NCBI GenBank assembly: GCA_900544395.1
Contig: UQVC01000011.1
Span: forward strand, 1 to 64,000
Reading direction: 5' to 3'
Length of the DNA stretch: 64,000 nucleotides
From: an uncultured Ruminococcus sp.
GTDB taxonomy: Bacteria; Bacillota; Clostridia; Lachnospirales; Lachnospiraceae
The first letter of the stretch is position 1, and every line of letters starts with the position of its first letter. The position numbers and the translations under genes are program-made. The notes beneath the pieces are model-generated. The model made no database searches and was not told where the DNA came from. It worked only from the letters and a program-made list of their open reading frames with translations. Below, piece by piece: positions 24,831 through 31,398 of the stretch.

Positions 24831-25290
24831 AACAAATAAAACAGATTGAACCAAAACTGAAATCCAATAAGAAAGTCTTGGAAAGAAGTTTTATCAAAGA
24901 CAGAAACTTTCAAAGGCGGATGTCCCGGAAAAGGATTCTCGGAAGGAGAAGAAAAGTACGGAGGAATAAAATTCAGAAAAGACGGTTCTTGGATTTAAGA
25001 AAGGTTCAGGAAGTGGACACTCATTTCATGCAAGGAAAGATAACCTGGAGAAATGAAGAAATTATCGTAATGACGAGAAAGTTACGAGAGAAGCAAAATT
25101 CATTTGAGGGATGAGGTTATCGAGGAAGCGAAAATGAGAATTGTTAAGAAAGGAAGGTACAGACCACCAGGACAGTAAATGAAAAATCAGAATTTATCAA
25201 TCGGTAAAGAGAGGTAGAAAAGGTGATTGAACCAACAATGTAAAGATGGATGTGAATCAAAATAAAAAGATTTGCATCCATCTTTCTGTT
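24831..25290 (+). ncRNA. Putative structured non-coding RNA of about 460 nt
   Basis: A promoter just upstream and a 17-base-pair hairpin terminator at the end bound a purine-rich region without a plausible protein gene; the one open frame lacks a usual start and is extremely basic. Local helices are visible: TTCTC/GAGAA around 24935-24951, TCATTTC/GAAATGA (25021-25027 with 25050-25056), TCGTAA/TTACGA around 25065-25086, and CATTT/AAATG closing a loop near 25101-25137. GATTGAACCA occurs at both ends (24844-24853 and 25225-25234), and GGTTC twice in the middle (24984 and 25003), so each end could pair with either middle copy. The family was not recognised. Large clostridial RNAs such as raiA, ROOL, OLE or GOLLD are untested possibilities. 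Confidence 0.6.
25242..25290 (+). terminator. Terminator hairpin of the non-coding unit
   Basis: Arms AAAGATGGATGTGAATC (25242-25258) and GATTTGCATCCATCTTT (25269-25285) pair over 17 positions with two G-U pairs, around a 10-base A-rich loop. The downstream tract is only moderately T-rich (TTTCTGTTGT). Confidence 0.75.
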
Positions 25291-25317
25291 GTATCTTTCT
25301 GAAAATATTGGTAAAAT
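25289..25317 (+). promoter_or_regulatory. Promoter of the DUF4203-like gene
   Basis: TTGTAT (25289-25294) and TAAAAT (25312-25317) are 17 bases apart. The leader of about 87 bases contains a hairpin GCAGCCA/TGGCTGC (25350-25370), partly flanked by two copies of CAGTAACT. This promoter follows the non-coding unit directly, so the two units are separately transcribed. Confidence 0.55.
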
Positions 25318-25410
25318 ATAGGGGCTGTAACCAGTAACTGATAAACAGAGCAGCCAGGGGAGTTGGCTGCAGTAACTATGAACAGATTCAGATAATAAGG
25401 GAGAGGTACA

Positions 25411-26349
25411 ATGGACGTAATCAGTGAAATTGGAAAGTGGCTGCAGGAGAGTGAGATCTTGCCTGCGGCAATGGAACGGCTTGGAATTGCAGATAAGCTG
25501 GCAGAAGTGATTGGGATTTCGTTTGGAATCGTAGTATTGCTGGGGATCTTAGGATGTTTCTTTGGGTTGAAACTGGCCAGATTCTGGGCATTTCTTTCTG
25601 CATTTGCAGTAGGAGCAGGTGCGGCGTTTGCGATATCGATGCAGATCACAGCAGATATCAGACTGAGCGGAATAATCGGTCTGGGCGCAGGTATTGTTCT
25701 GGCAATTCTGTTTGCGGTGTTAAAGCGGGCAGGGATGTTTTTGACTGCCTGGGTTATGGGAAGCTTTTTGAGTATCTATTGGATACAGCCTAAAGAGCTG
25801 ATGTGGCTGTTAGTCTGTGCAGGAATTGGCCTGGTATTTGCGCTTTTTACCATCAAGTGGTACCTTCCGATCCTGATCCTTTTGACCAGTGTATTTGGTG
25901 CGGTATGCATTAGCAGGGGCGGAGCTGTCCTGCTTGGAAATGCAGGGGTGAAACTGGAAAATTGGATGCTGATGCTGTCGATCGTCGTGTTGGCAGTCCT
26001 GGGTATTTTGGTGCAGTTTTTGATGGAATCTGGAAAGCGCAAGAAATTGCATTTGAAAAAAGCGGCTGAGATCCGGGAGCAGAATTCTACAGAAAATGAG
26101 GTAGATAAAGCAAGAGCGCTTTTGGAAGAAGAGATTGAGGAAGAAGAGTCCCAAGAGCAAAGCGAAGAGTTTCTGGATGAGGAAGACGAGGAGTTGGAAG
26201 AAGCTTCGGAAGAGGTTGTGATCTTAGAGGAAGAAGAGGATGACTTTCTGGATGACGACGAGGAAGAGAGCGAGTTCTGGGATGAGGAAGACGATGATAT
26301 TCAAGTTGTCGAAATAGATCTGGATGATGAATTTGAGGAAGAGGAATAG
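25411..26349 (+). CDS. DUF4203-like membrane protein with acidic tail
   Basis: A 312-residue protein. About residues 28-205 contain seven or so hydrophobic, Gly-rich helices resembling the DUF4203/TMEM198-type fold (for example LGILGCFFGLKLARFWAFLS). A short basic segment follows, then a highly acidic C-terminal tail (about 225-312) built mainly from Glu and Asp. The start has a GGGAGAGG site. Function is unknown. The tail could bind cations or basic proteins, which is speculation. A perfect terminator follows the stop. Confidence 0.75.
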   Translation: MDVISEIGKWLQESEILPAAMERLGIADKLAEVIGISFGIVVLLGILGCFFGLKLARFWAFLSAFAVGAGAAFAISMQITADIRLSGIIGLGAGIVLAILFAVLKRAGMFLTAWVMGSFLSIYWIQPKELMWLLVCAGIGLVFALFTIKWYLPILILLTSVFGAVCISRGGAVLLGNAGVKLENWMLMLSIVVLAVLGILVQFLMESGKRKKLHLKKAAEIREQNSTENEVDKARALLEEEIEEEESQEQSEEFLDEEDEELEEASEEVVILEEEEDDFLDDDEEESEFWDEEDDDIQVVEIDLDDEFEEEE

Positions 26350-26353
26350 AAGG

Positions 26354-26400
26354 CACACTCTTTTGTATGGAAAGAAGCATACAAAAGAGTGTGTTTTTTT
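26354..26400 (+). terminator. Perfect 16-base-pair terminator
   Basis: Arms CACACTCTTTTGTATG (26354-26369) and CATACAAAAGAGTGTG (26378-26393) are exact complements and are followed by T7. Confidence 0.95.
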
Positions 26401-26410
26401 CGTGACTTTC

Positions 26411-26439
26411 TTGTAACAGACCTGTCAAAGGGGTATAAT
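26411..26439 (+). promoter_or_regulatory. Sigma-A promoter of the PHP gene
   Basis: TTGTAA (26411-26416) and a perfect TATAAT (26434-26439) are 17 bases apart, about 60 bases before the ATG at 26499. Confidence 0.7.
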
Positions 26440-26498
26440 GAAAAAAAGCGGAAGTCTGTGCATTTCCATCAGAGCACAGATGAAAAGGAGGCGTATCT

Positions 26499-27320
26499 AT
26501 GAAGATTGATATGCATTGTCATGTAAAAGAAGGTTCTATTGACAGTAAAGTGAGTCTGGATGATTATATTACCATTCTGAAGCAGAAAGGTTTTCAGGGA
26601 ATGGTGATCACGGATCATAACACATACAACGGATACCGTTACTGGAAGAACCATATGAAAGGGAAGAAACATCAGGATTTTGTGGTATTAAAAGGAATTG
26701 AATATGATACCAGGGATGCTGGGCACATTCTGGTGATCATGCCGGAGGGAGTCAAGATGCGGCTTTTGGAGATGCGTGGAATGCCGGTTTCTGTTTTGAT
26801 CGATCTGGTACACCGAAATGGAGGTGTGTTGGGACCGGCACATCCATGTGGGGAGAAGTACATGAGCATTGCCAATACAAAGAAGTTTTATCAGTCTCCG
26901 GAGATTATGAAACGATTTGATTTTATTGAAGCGTATAATTGCTGTGAATCCGTGGCATCCAATACAGGCGCTGCAAAACTGGCATCCAAATATAAGAAGG
27001 TGACGACTGGGGGAAGTGATTCCCACAAAACAGGATGTGTGGGACGTGCCTATACGATCCTGCCGGAGCCGGTTACCTGCGAGACAGAACTGATCTCCAT
27101 GATCCATAAAAAAGTTCCTTTTGAAGTTGGCGGTGTACAATATGAGAAGACAACCAAAGACCGCATTGGTAAAGTTAACAAGGTACTGGTATACTCGTTC
27201 TGGTTTTATAATAAAGGCGGGGAATTGATCAAGCGCAGAGGCCGTAAAGTCAAGATGGAAGAAGAGAATCCGATCGATCCGATCGATCCGATCGAACTTT
27301 ATTATACAGGAAAAGTATGA
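26499..27320 (+). CDS. PHP-domain metal-dependent phosphoesterase-like protein
   Basis: A 273-residue PHP-family protein with metal-ligand motifs in order: MHCH at residues 5-8, ITDHNTYNGY near 39, GIEYDTRDAGHIL near 66, GPAHPCGEKY near 112 and TTGGSDSH near 170. All expected ligands of the trinuclear metal site appear present. Relatives hydrolyse phosphate esters such as histidinol phosphate or nucleotides, but the substrate of this stand-alone form is unknown. Near the C-terminus a 9-base tandem repeat gives the peptide DPIDPIDPI. The stop overlaps the prepilin peptidase start by 4 bases. Confidence 0.88.
   Translation: MKIDMHCHVKEGSIDSKVSLDDYITILKQKGFQGMVITDHNTYNGYRYWKNHMKGKKHQDFVVLKGIEYDTRDAGHILVIMPEGVKMRLLEMRGMPVSVLIDLVHRNGGVLGPAHPCGEKYMSIANTKKFYQSPEIMKRFDFIEAYNCCESVASNTGAAKLASKYKKVTTGGSDSHKTGCVGRAYTILPEPVTCETELISMIHKKVPFEVGGVQYEKTTKDRIGKVNKVLVYSFWFYNKGGELIKRRGRKVKMEEENPIDPIDPIELYYTGKV
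27267..27297 (+). repeat. 9-base tandem repeat inside the PHP gene
   Basis: The unit GATCGATCC repeats in frame and encodes repeated Asp-Pro-Ile. Copy-number change would keep the frame. Confidence 0.8.
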
Positions 27321-27775
27321 TGCGTATGATGATTTATGCGGTTTTGTTGTTGATTTTTCTAAAGATTTCCATTTCTGACTGGAAGATGCACAGGATTTTG
27401 AATCGAGATCTGATTTGGATCTGTATGCTTGCAGTTCCAATCTGTCTGGCAGATCCCCGGGGATTTTTGACCGAATACCTGCCGGGAGCATTTGCAGTCA
27501 GTATCCCGATGGCGCTGCTGCTGTTTTTCATTCCAGGAAGTTTTGGCGGCGGGGATATTAAATTTACGGCAGCGGCAGGCCTGGTCCTTGGGACCAGAAA
27601 GGTACTTCTGGGGAGTATGGCAGCGGTGTTGTTTGCCGGAGTATATTGCCTCTATCTTCTGGTATGGAAAAAGGAAGGGAGAAAGGCAGTTTTTGCCTTT
27701 GGTCCTTTCCTCTGTATGGGAATGACTGCAGCGCTGCTGTTTGGAGAACAGATGGCAGCATGGCTGTTTTCTTAA
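27317..27775 (+). CDS. A24-family prepilin peptidase (short form)
   Basis: A 152-residue membrane aspartic peptidase. The two catalytic aspartates are Asp21 in SISDWKMHRILN and Asp80 in the GGGD motif FGGGDIKF. It has only the peptidase domain, without the N-terminal methylase part of PilD, as in TadV/CpaA proteins that process Flp-type or archaeal-like pilins. No pilin or secretion ATPase gene lies nearby. It is translationally coupled to the PHP gene, an unusual pairing. Confidence 0.88.
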   Translation: MMRMMIYAVLLLIFLKISISDWKMHRILNRDLIWICMLAVPICLADPRGFLTEYLPGAFAVSIPMALLLFFIPGSFGGGDIKFTAAAGLVLGTRKVLLGSMAAVLFAGVYCLYLLVWKKEGRKAVFAFGPFLCMGMTAALLFGEQMAAWLFS

Positions 27776-27783
27776 TGCATTTC

Positions 27784-28617
27784 TTATCGCTTGTTTCGGC
27801 GATCTTCCAGTTTCTTACGGAATAATTCCAATGGTACTTTGTAATTTCTGGACTCCAGCTTTGGAAAAGCTTTGACCAGGCGGGGAGCAGATTTTGGAAT
27901 TTTATTGCTCATATTTTGTGCACGTGTTTTTAATTCAACGATCTGCATCCGGATTTCTTCGGAAACTTCCAGTTTGACATCATCCAGTTTTTGACGGGAT
28001 TCTTCCTGAACTTCCAGTGCATGCATCACATTCTGGTAGATATCCTCTCCAATCTGATCGGAAATATCATGCAGTTCGTCTGTGATCTTCTGTAAACGAT
28101 GCAAAAACTGATTGAATTTTAAAATTGCAGAGGAAGTGACGATCACATCTGCAAGCAAAACAGCTACCAGGATCACAAGGCAGACAATTCCTACAGAATG
28201 CGGGATCCAGGATAATACCTTGTGGATCAGAGGATGGATAAAATATACAATGACCACACAGGCGGCTCCCCAGATCAGGGAGAACAGCAGGCACACATAT
28301 CCTCCGATATTGAAAGGCAGCTTGGAGTAATCCCACCATTTACTATGGAAAATCTTGTCCATTGCCCATCCGGTCACACCCTCCAGAAGTGTAACTAACA
28401 CCACAGAAGACAGATAGAGAAGAAGCAGATTGGACTGGAACGAATCCAGACAGGCGACTACCAGTGTGACGCCAACTCCATAAATCGGGCAGATTGGTCC
28501 GTTTAGGAATCCCCGGTTGACAAAGCGGCGTTGTTTGATGGCAGCAAATGCGACTTCTGTACACCATCCCAGAAAACCATAAACAAAAAAGTACAGCAAA
28601 CTATAGTAAACAGGCAT
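27784..28617 (-). CDS. CmpB-like putative ABC permease/membrane protein
   Basis: A 277-residue protein of the family annotated as putative ABC transporter type IV (CmpB-like). The first 170 residues contain about five membrane helices and the block FFVYGFLGWCTEVAF...NRGFLNGPICPIYGVG, which is strongly conserved in Firmicutes. The C-terminal 110 residues form a cytoplasmic, charged, probably coiled-coil region. ATG at 28617 has AGGAGG 6 bases upstream. The gene overlaps the 3' end of truA by 17 bases. Despite the family name no ATPase is adjacent and the role is unknown. Confidence 0.82.
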   Translation of the reverse strand: MPVYYSLLYFFVYGFLGWCTEVAFAAIKQRRFVNRGFLNGPICPIYGVGVTLVVACLDSFQSNLLLLYLSSVVLVTLLEGVTGWAMDKIFHSKWWDYSKLPFNIGGYVCLLFSLIWGAACVVIVYFIHPLIHKVLSWIPHSVGIVCLVILVAVLLADVIVTSSAILKFNQFLHRLQKITDELHDISDQIGEDIYQNVMHALEVQEESRQKLDDVKLEVSEEIRMQIVELKTRAQNMSNKIPKSAPRLVKAFPKLESRNYKVPLELFRKKLEDRRNKR

Positions 28618-29374
28618 TGTGGTCCTCCTTTTCGTTCTTTGTATATATGATATCAGCAAGGTAAAGTCCGCGGGAAGGAACCCGGCGTGAAAACGTGGAT
28701 TCTCCGGAAAAAATCTGTGGGATGCACAAAGGAGAAACTACGCCAAGTCCGATGTCCACCAGGAGTTGGAAGACAGTAGCTGCCATATAAGGCAGAAAAT
28801 CATTTCCTTCTAAAGTGAGCACCATTTCCCGGGGGGATTCGGACACATGAAAAGCGTATAGTTCTTTCATGGCAGCCTTTTTCTTTTTCGCAGGAGAGAA
28901 ACAACGGAAATCATGTCGGTCCTTTAGCTGTAAAAATGCTTCCTGCATATCTGCTGTTTTTGGAAAGCAGGGAACCGACCAGACATAATTTTGAGCAAAT
29001 AAGTCTGTAGCTCCCATCTTTTGCAGGCGAAGCTGCCAGATACAGCGGTGTGGGGACAAATCGGCCTGAAAACGGGCAGGCATGTCCGTGGCATTTAAAA
29101 TTGCGATGTCCTGGGGGAGAACTTCATTTAATGCAGCTTGAAGCTGACTGAGGGAAAGATCAGAACCGGTCTGAAAACTGACGGATTGTCTTTTGGCATG
29201 CACGCCGGGGTCTGTTCTGGCTGCGCAGGACAGTGAGACAGATTCTGCAAGAAGGCGGCACAGTGCGGCGGACAGTTTTTCTGAAACAGAGACACCGCCC
29301 TTCCTGGTCGGGGGAGTGCTCCACCCGGTATATCGGGTGCCGTCATATTCTGCAGTAAGCTGGATGGTACGCAT
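28601..29374 (-). CDS. truA: tRNA pseudouridine synthase, TruA family
   Basis: A 257-residue TruA-type enzyme that isomerises uridines 38-40 in the anticodon arm. The catalytic Asp55 lies in CAARTDPGVHAK (usual form GRTDAGVHA). YDGTRYTGW near the N-terminus and NDFLPYMAATVFQLLVDIG in the C-terminal domain (usual form FLYHMVR) are recognisable but diverged. The divergence suggests a second TruA paralogue and not the main housekeeping copy. It is translationally coupled to the CmpB-like gene. Confidence 0.88.
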   Translation of the reverse strand: MRTIQLTAEYDGTRYTGWSTPPTRKGGVSVSEKLSAALCRLLAESVSLSCAARTDPGVHAKRQSVSFQTGSDLSLSQLQAALNEVLPQDIAILNATDMPARFQADLSPHRCIWQLRLQKMGATDLFAQNYVWSVPCFPKTADMQEAFLQLKDRHDFRCFSPAKKKKAAMKELYAFHVSESPREMVLTLEGNDFLPYMAATVFQLLVDIGLGVVSPLCIPQIFSGESTFSRRVPSRGLYLADIIYTKNEKEDHNACLL

Positions 29375-29459
29375 AGAAATTCTCCTCTCTGGTCATGTTA
29401 ATAGGTATTGTTCCATTGTACAGGAAGCCAGGGGAGAATGCAATCACAGAAGAAGGATT

Positions 29460-29744
29460 TTACACCTTCTTCTTTTTTAACATGGATGCAGCCATGTTGA
29501 CTGTGTGGTCGATCTGTGCTTTTTCAGCATCTGATTTTCCATCTTTTAAAAGCTCCAGGATCAGTGAGATTTCATCTGGAGAAAACTGAATATGGTGTTT
29601 TCCGGCATTGGTGATCAGTGCAAACATGATGGGAGCCAGTTCTTTTCCCGTTTTACCTTGTGTCTGTGCGGCAGCCAGTTTGATCAGTTCCAGCTTGGCT
29701 GGATCCATGGCCTTTAGTTTGGGGTGATTCATCCATTCGTTCAT
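29460..29744 (-). CDS. Conserved hypothetical small helical protein
   Basis: A 94-residue, predicted mostly helical protein with MNHPKLKAMDPAKLELIKLA at the N-terminus, ISLILELLKDG in the middle and a lysine-rich end. I recognise the pattern as common in Lachnospiraceae but know no function. It overlaps the 3' end of the upstream gene by 92 bases in another frame and would be co-transcribed with it. Confidence 0.65.
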   Translation of the reverse strand: MNEWMNHPKLKAMDPAKLELIKLAAAQTQGKTGKELAPIMFALITNAGKHHIQFSPDEISLILELLKDGKSDAEKAQIDHTVNMAASMLKKKKV

Positions 29745-30204
29745 ACGTAGTACCTCCCTGTGGGTTTGAAAAGTCCATTTGATTCATTGTATCGGAAAAC
29801 ATCGCGTTGTATGTCTCAAACATTTCTTTTTGTTCCGGATTCAGCATTCCCAGGATCATGTCTAACGGGTTTTCAGTGCCGGAGGAGTCCGGAAGATTCT
29901 GGATCAGCTCCAGCATCTGGAACAATCCCTGCATTTGTTCCAGTTTTTGAAGTTCTTTCGGAGAAAGATATGTAGAAAGATCTTCTAAAAACCGGGCAGG
30001 AGAATCTGTGGCAGACAGACTGGATTTTGGAAATCCCTGAAAACGGAGAATGGCGTTTTGAAGTTCCATAAAGCGGACCAGGATTCCGAGCATGCGCTGC
30101 CCATGAGCAGGAAAATAGGGCAAAAGCAGCTTTAATGTCTGTAGTTGTCTGGAAGAAGTGAATTCATCAAAAGGTGTCATTGGGTGTGTATGATTCGTTT
30201 CCAT
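29653..30204 (-). CDS. Conserved hypothetical protein
   Basis: A 183-residue protein without signal peptide or membrane span. Residues 1-145 look helical and coherent (LKLLLPYFPAHGQRML, ELQKLEQMQGLFQMLELIQ, MLNPEQKEMFETYNAMF). The last 32 residues (ERMDESPQTKGHGSSQAG and on) read through the start region of the next gene in another frame and look non-native. This may be a frameshift or a naturally long overlap. Function unknown. Confidence 0.6.
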   Translation of the reverse strand: METNHTHPMTPFDEFTSSRQLQTLKLLLPYFPAHGQRMLGILVRFMELQNAILRFQGFPKSSLSATDSPARFLEDLSTYLSPKELQKLEQMQGLFQMLELIQNLPDSSGTENPLDMILGMLNPEQKEMFETYNAMFSDTMNQMDFSNPQGGTTYERMDESPQTKGHGSSQAGTDQTGCRTDTR

Positions 30205-30341
30205 AAAGCCTCCCGGATGATTACGTTGTAAATATATATGAAGAAAACAGGAAAGAAATGAATAAAAATCCGACAGCAGGGAAAACTAAAAACAGAATTC
30301 CTACATACTATAATAGGGAATGGAAAGGAAAGAGGGATTTT

Positions 30342-30482
30342 ATGAAACGCAGACTGATCATTGATGGAAATGCAGTATACGAGATCGATGAAAACTGTAT
30401 GTTACAGAGAAGAATTGAGAAAGATGAACAAAACAGACAAAAGGAAAAAGCACACCCGAACGCAAATAAAGAAGCAAAATAA
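30342..30482 (+). CDS. Small basic hypothetical protein (46 aa)
   Basis: A short gene starting at ATG 30342 with a GAGGG site upstream and a -10-like TATAAT at 30309-30314. The product starts MKRRLIIDGNAVYEIDENC and ends in a Lys/Glu/Gln-rich tail. The N-terminal half has the look of a conserved small domain. The open frame reaches further upstream, but those codons overlap the promoter. A GC-rich terminator follows closely, supporting a separate transcript. Function unknown. Confidence 0.6.
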   Translation: MKRRLIIDGNAVYEIDENCMLQRRIEKDEQNRQKEKAHPNANKEAK

Positions 30483-30487
30483 AAAGT

Positions 30488-30514
30488 CCCCGGCATTTCG
30501 CCGGGGATCCTTTG
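30488..30514 (+). terminator. GC-rich intrinsic terminator
   Basis: Arms CCCCGGC and GCCGGGG close a 5-base loop and are followed by a short T-rich tract (CCTTTGTTTT). Confidence 0.78.
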
Positions 30515-30527
30515 TTTTATGGGGAGA

Positions 30528-30776
30528 TTAGCATCCACATCCGTTGTTTCCACATCCACCGCCACAACCGCCGCTGAATCCGTTTCCGCATCCGCCACAG
30601 AAGATCAGAAGAAGGATGATCCACAGACAGCTGTCATTTCCGCATCCGTTGTTTCCACCCCATCCATTGCCGCATCCACCGCAGCAAAGAAGCAGAAGAA
30701 TGATCCAGATACAGGAGTTACCACCAAAGTTTGATTCGCATCCACATCCACAGTTTGTTGCACTTAATTCACTCAT
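30528..30776 (-). CDS. Gly/Cys-rich small protein, possible spore-coat type
   Basis: An 82-residue protein starting at 30776 (MSELSATNCGCGCE) behind GGAGG. It consists of two near copies of a unit with a hydrophobic core, SCIWIILLLLCCGGCGNG and SCLWIILLLIFCGGCGNG, between Gly/Cys/Asn-rich stretches. Similar clostridial proteins are annotated 'chorion class high-cysteine' or compared with YjcZ-type sporulation proteins. A minus-strand sigma-K-like site (CATATTATA at 30817-30809, AC 16 bases upstream) lies before it, so mother-cell expression is plausible. The high cysteine content would allow disulfide cross-links or metal binding. Function is not established. Confidence 0.7.
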   Translation of the reverse strand: MSELSATNCGCGCESNFGGNSCIWIILLLLCCGGCGNGWGGNNGCGNDSCLWIILLLIFCGGCGNGFSGGCGGGCGNNGCGC

Positions 30777-30808
30777 TTGAAATCCTCCAATAATGTTGTT
30801 TACAGTTC

Positions 30809-30835
30809 TATAATATGTGGATGCAGGGAATGTGT
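30809..30835 (-). promoter_or_regulatory. Possible sigma-K type promoter, Gly/Cys-rich gene
   Basis: On the minus strand, AC (30835-30834), a 16-base spacer and CATATTATA (30817-30809) fit the mother-cell sporulation consensus. The end of the element is 33 bases from the start codon. The motif is short, so chance occurrence is possible. Confidence 0.4.
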
Positions 30836-30939
30836 GCAGAAAATATGTTAACAAATTCTTTATAATGGAGGAACAGGTCTTAACACCTATTTTACTCGAT
30901 CTATGCTAATTTTTAGATAAAGGAAGGAGACGAGGAAGT

Positions 30940-31398
30940 ATGAGGATGACAGAAATTCGGAATCTGAGGATGAAAAAAGAAGAAAATCAAGAACTGGATC
31001 AGTTTTGTAAACAGATAAAAGAACATGTAGAGAAAGGAAAACTGGGGGAGTGTGAGCAGATGATCCCACAGTATATGCAAAAATATCCGGACAGCGCGAT
31101 CCCACATAATCTTTTGGGGATTGTTCTGGAAAAGCAGGGAAGACATGTGGAAGCTATGAAACATTTTCGGGCGGCAGCAGCTTTGGATGCAGAGTTTCTT
31201 CCGGCGAGCTATAATATGGAACAATACAGTTCTTTGCGAAGAAAGTGTGCGATAGAGCCGATGTATGGATGGGAAGAGTACAGAAGTGAACATAGATGGA
31301 ATCATGGAAACACCTTAAAAAGAGAATCTGAATATTCTAATAAAAAAGGAATGTTCATACATGAAACAGGCAAAACAGATCATTGGATACTGGTGTGA
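30940..31398 (+). CDS. TPR-like small protein
   Basis: A 152-residue soluble protein. Residues about 40-100 contain a tetratricopeptide-like pair of helices, SAIPHNLLGIVLEKQGRHVEAMKHFRAAAALD, and the rest is charged. It precedes a subtilisin-like peptidase gene and overlaps it by 38 bases in another frame, so the two are likely co-transcribed. It may be a partner or inhibitor of the peptidase, which is inference. A TATAAT at 30861-30866 may be its -10 box. Confidence 0.7.
   Translation: MRMTEIRNLRMKKEENQELDQFCKQIKEHVEKGKLGECEQMIPQYMQKYPDSAIPHNLLGIVLEKQGRHVEAMKHFRAAAALDAEFLPASYNMEQYSSLRRKCAIEPMYGWEEYRSEHRWNHGNTLKRESEYSNKKGMFIHETGKTDHWILV

Noticed and set aside
24878..25114. Open frame of 78 codons within the putative RNA
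   Set aside because: It begins with TTG, has no ribosome-binding site at a proper distance, and its product is implausibly rich in Arg and Lys from purine-rich sequence.
29440..29475. AGAAGAAGG/CCTTCTTCT hairpin as a terminator
   Set aside because: The T-run is on the plus strand while the adjacent genes are on the minus strand; the pattern mostly reflects the Lys codons at the end of the 94-residue gene.
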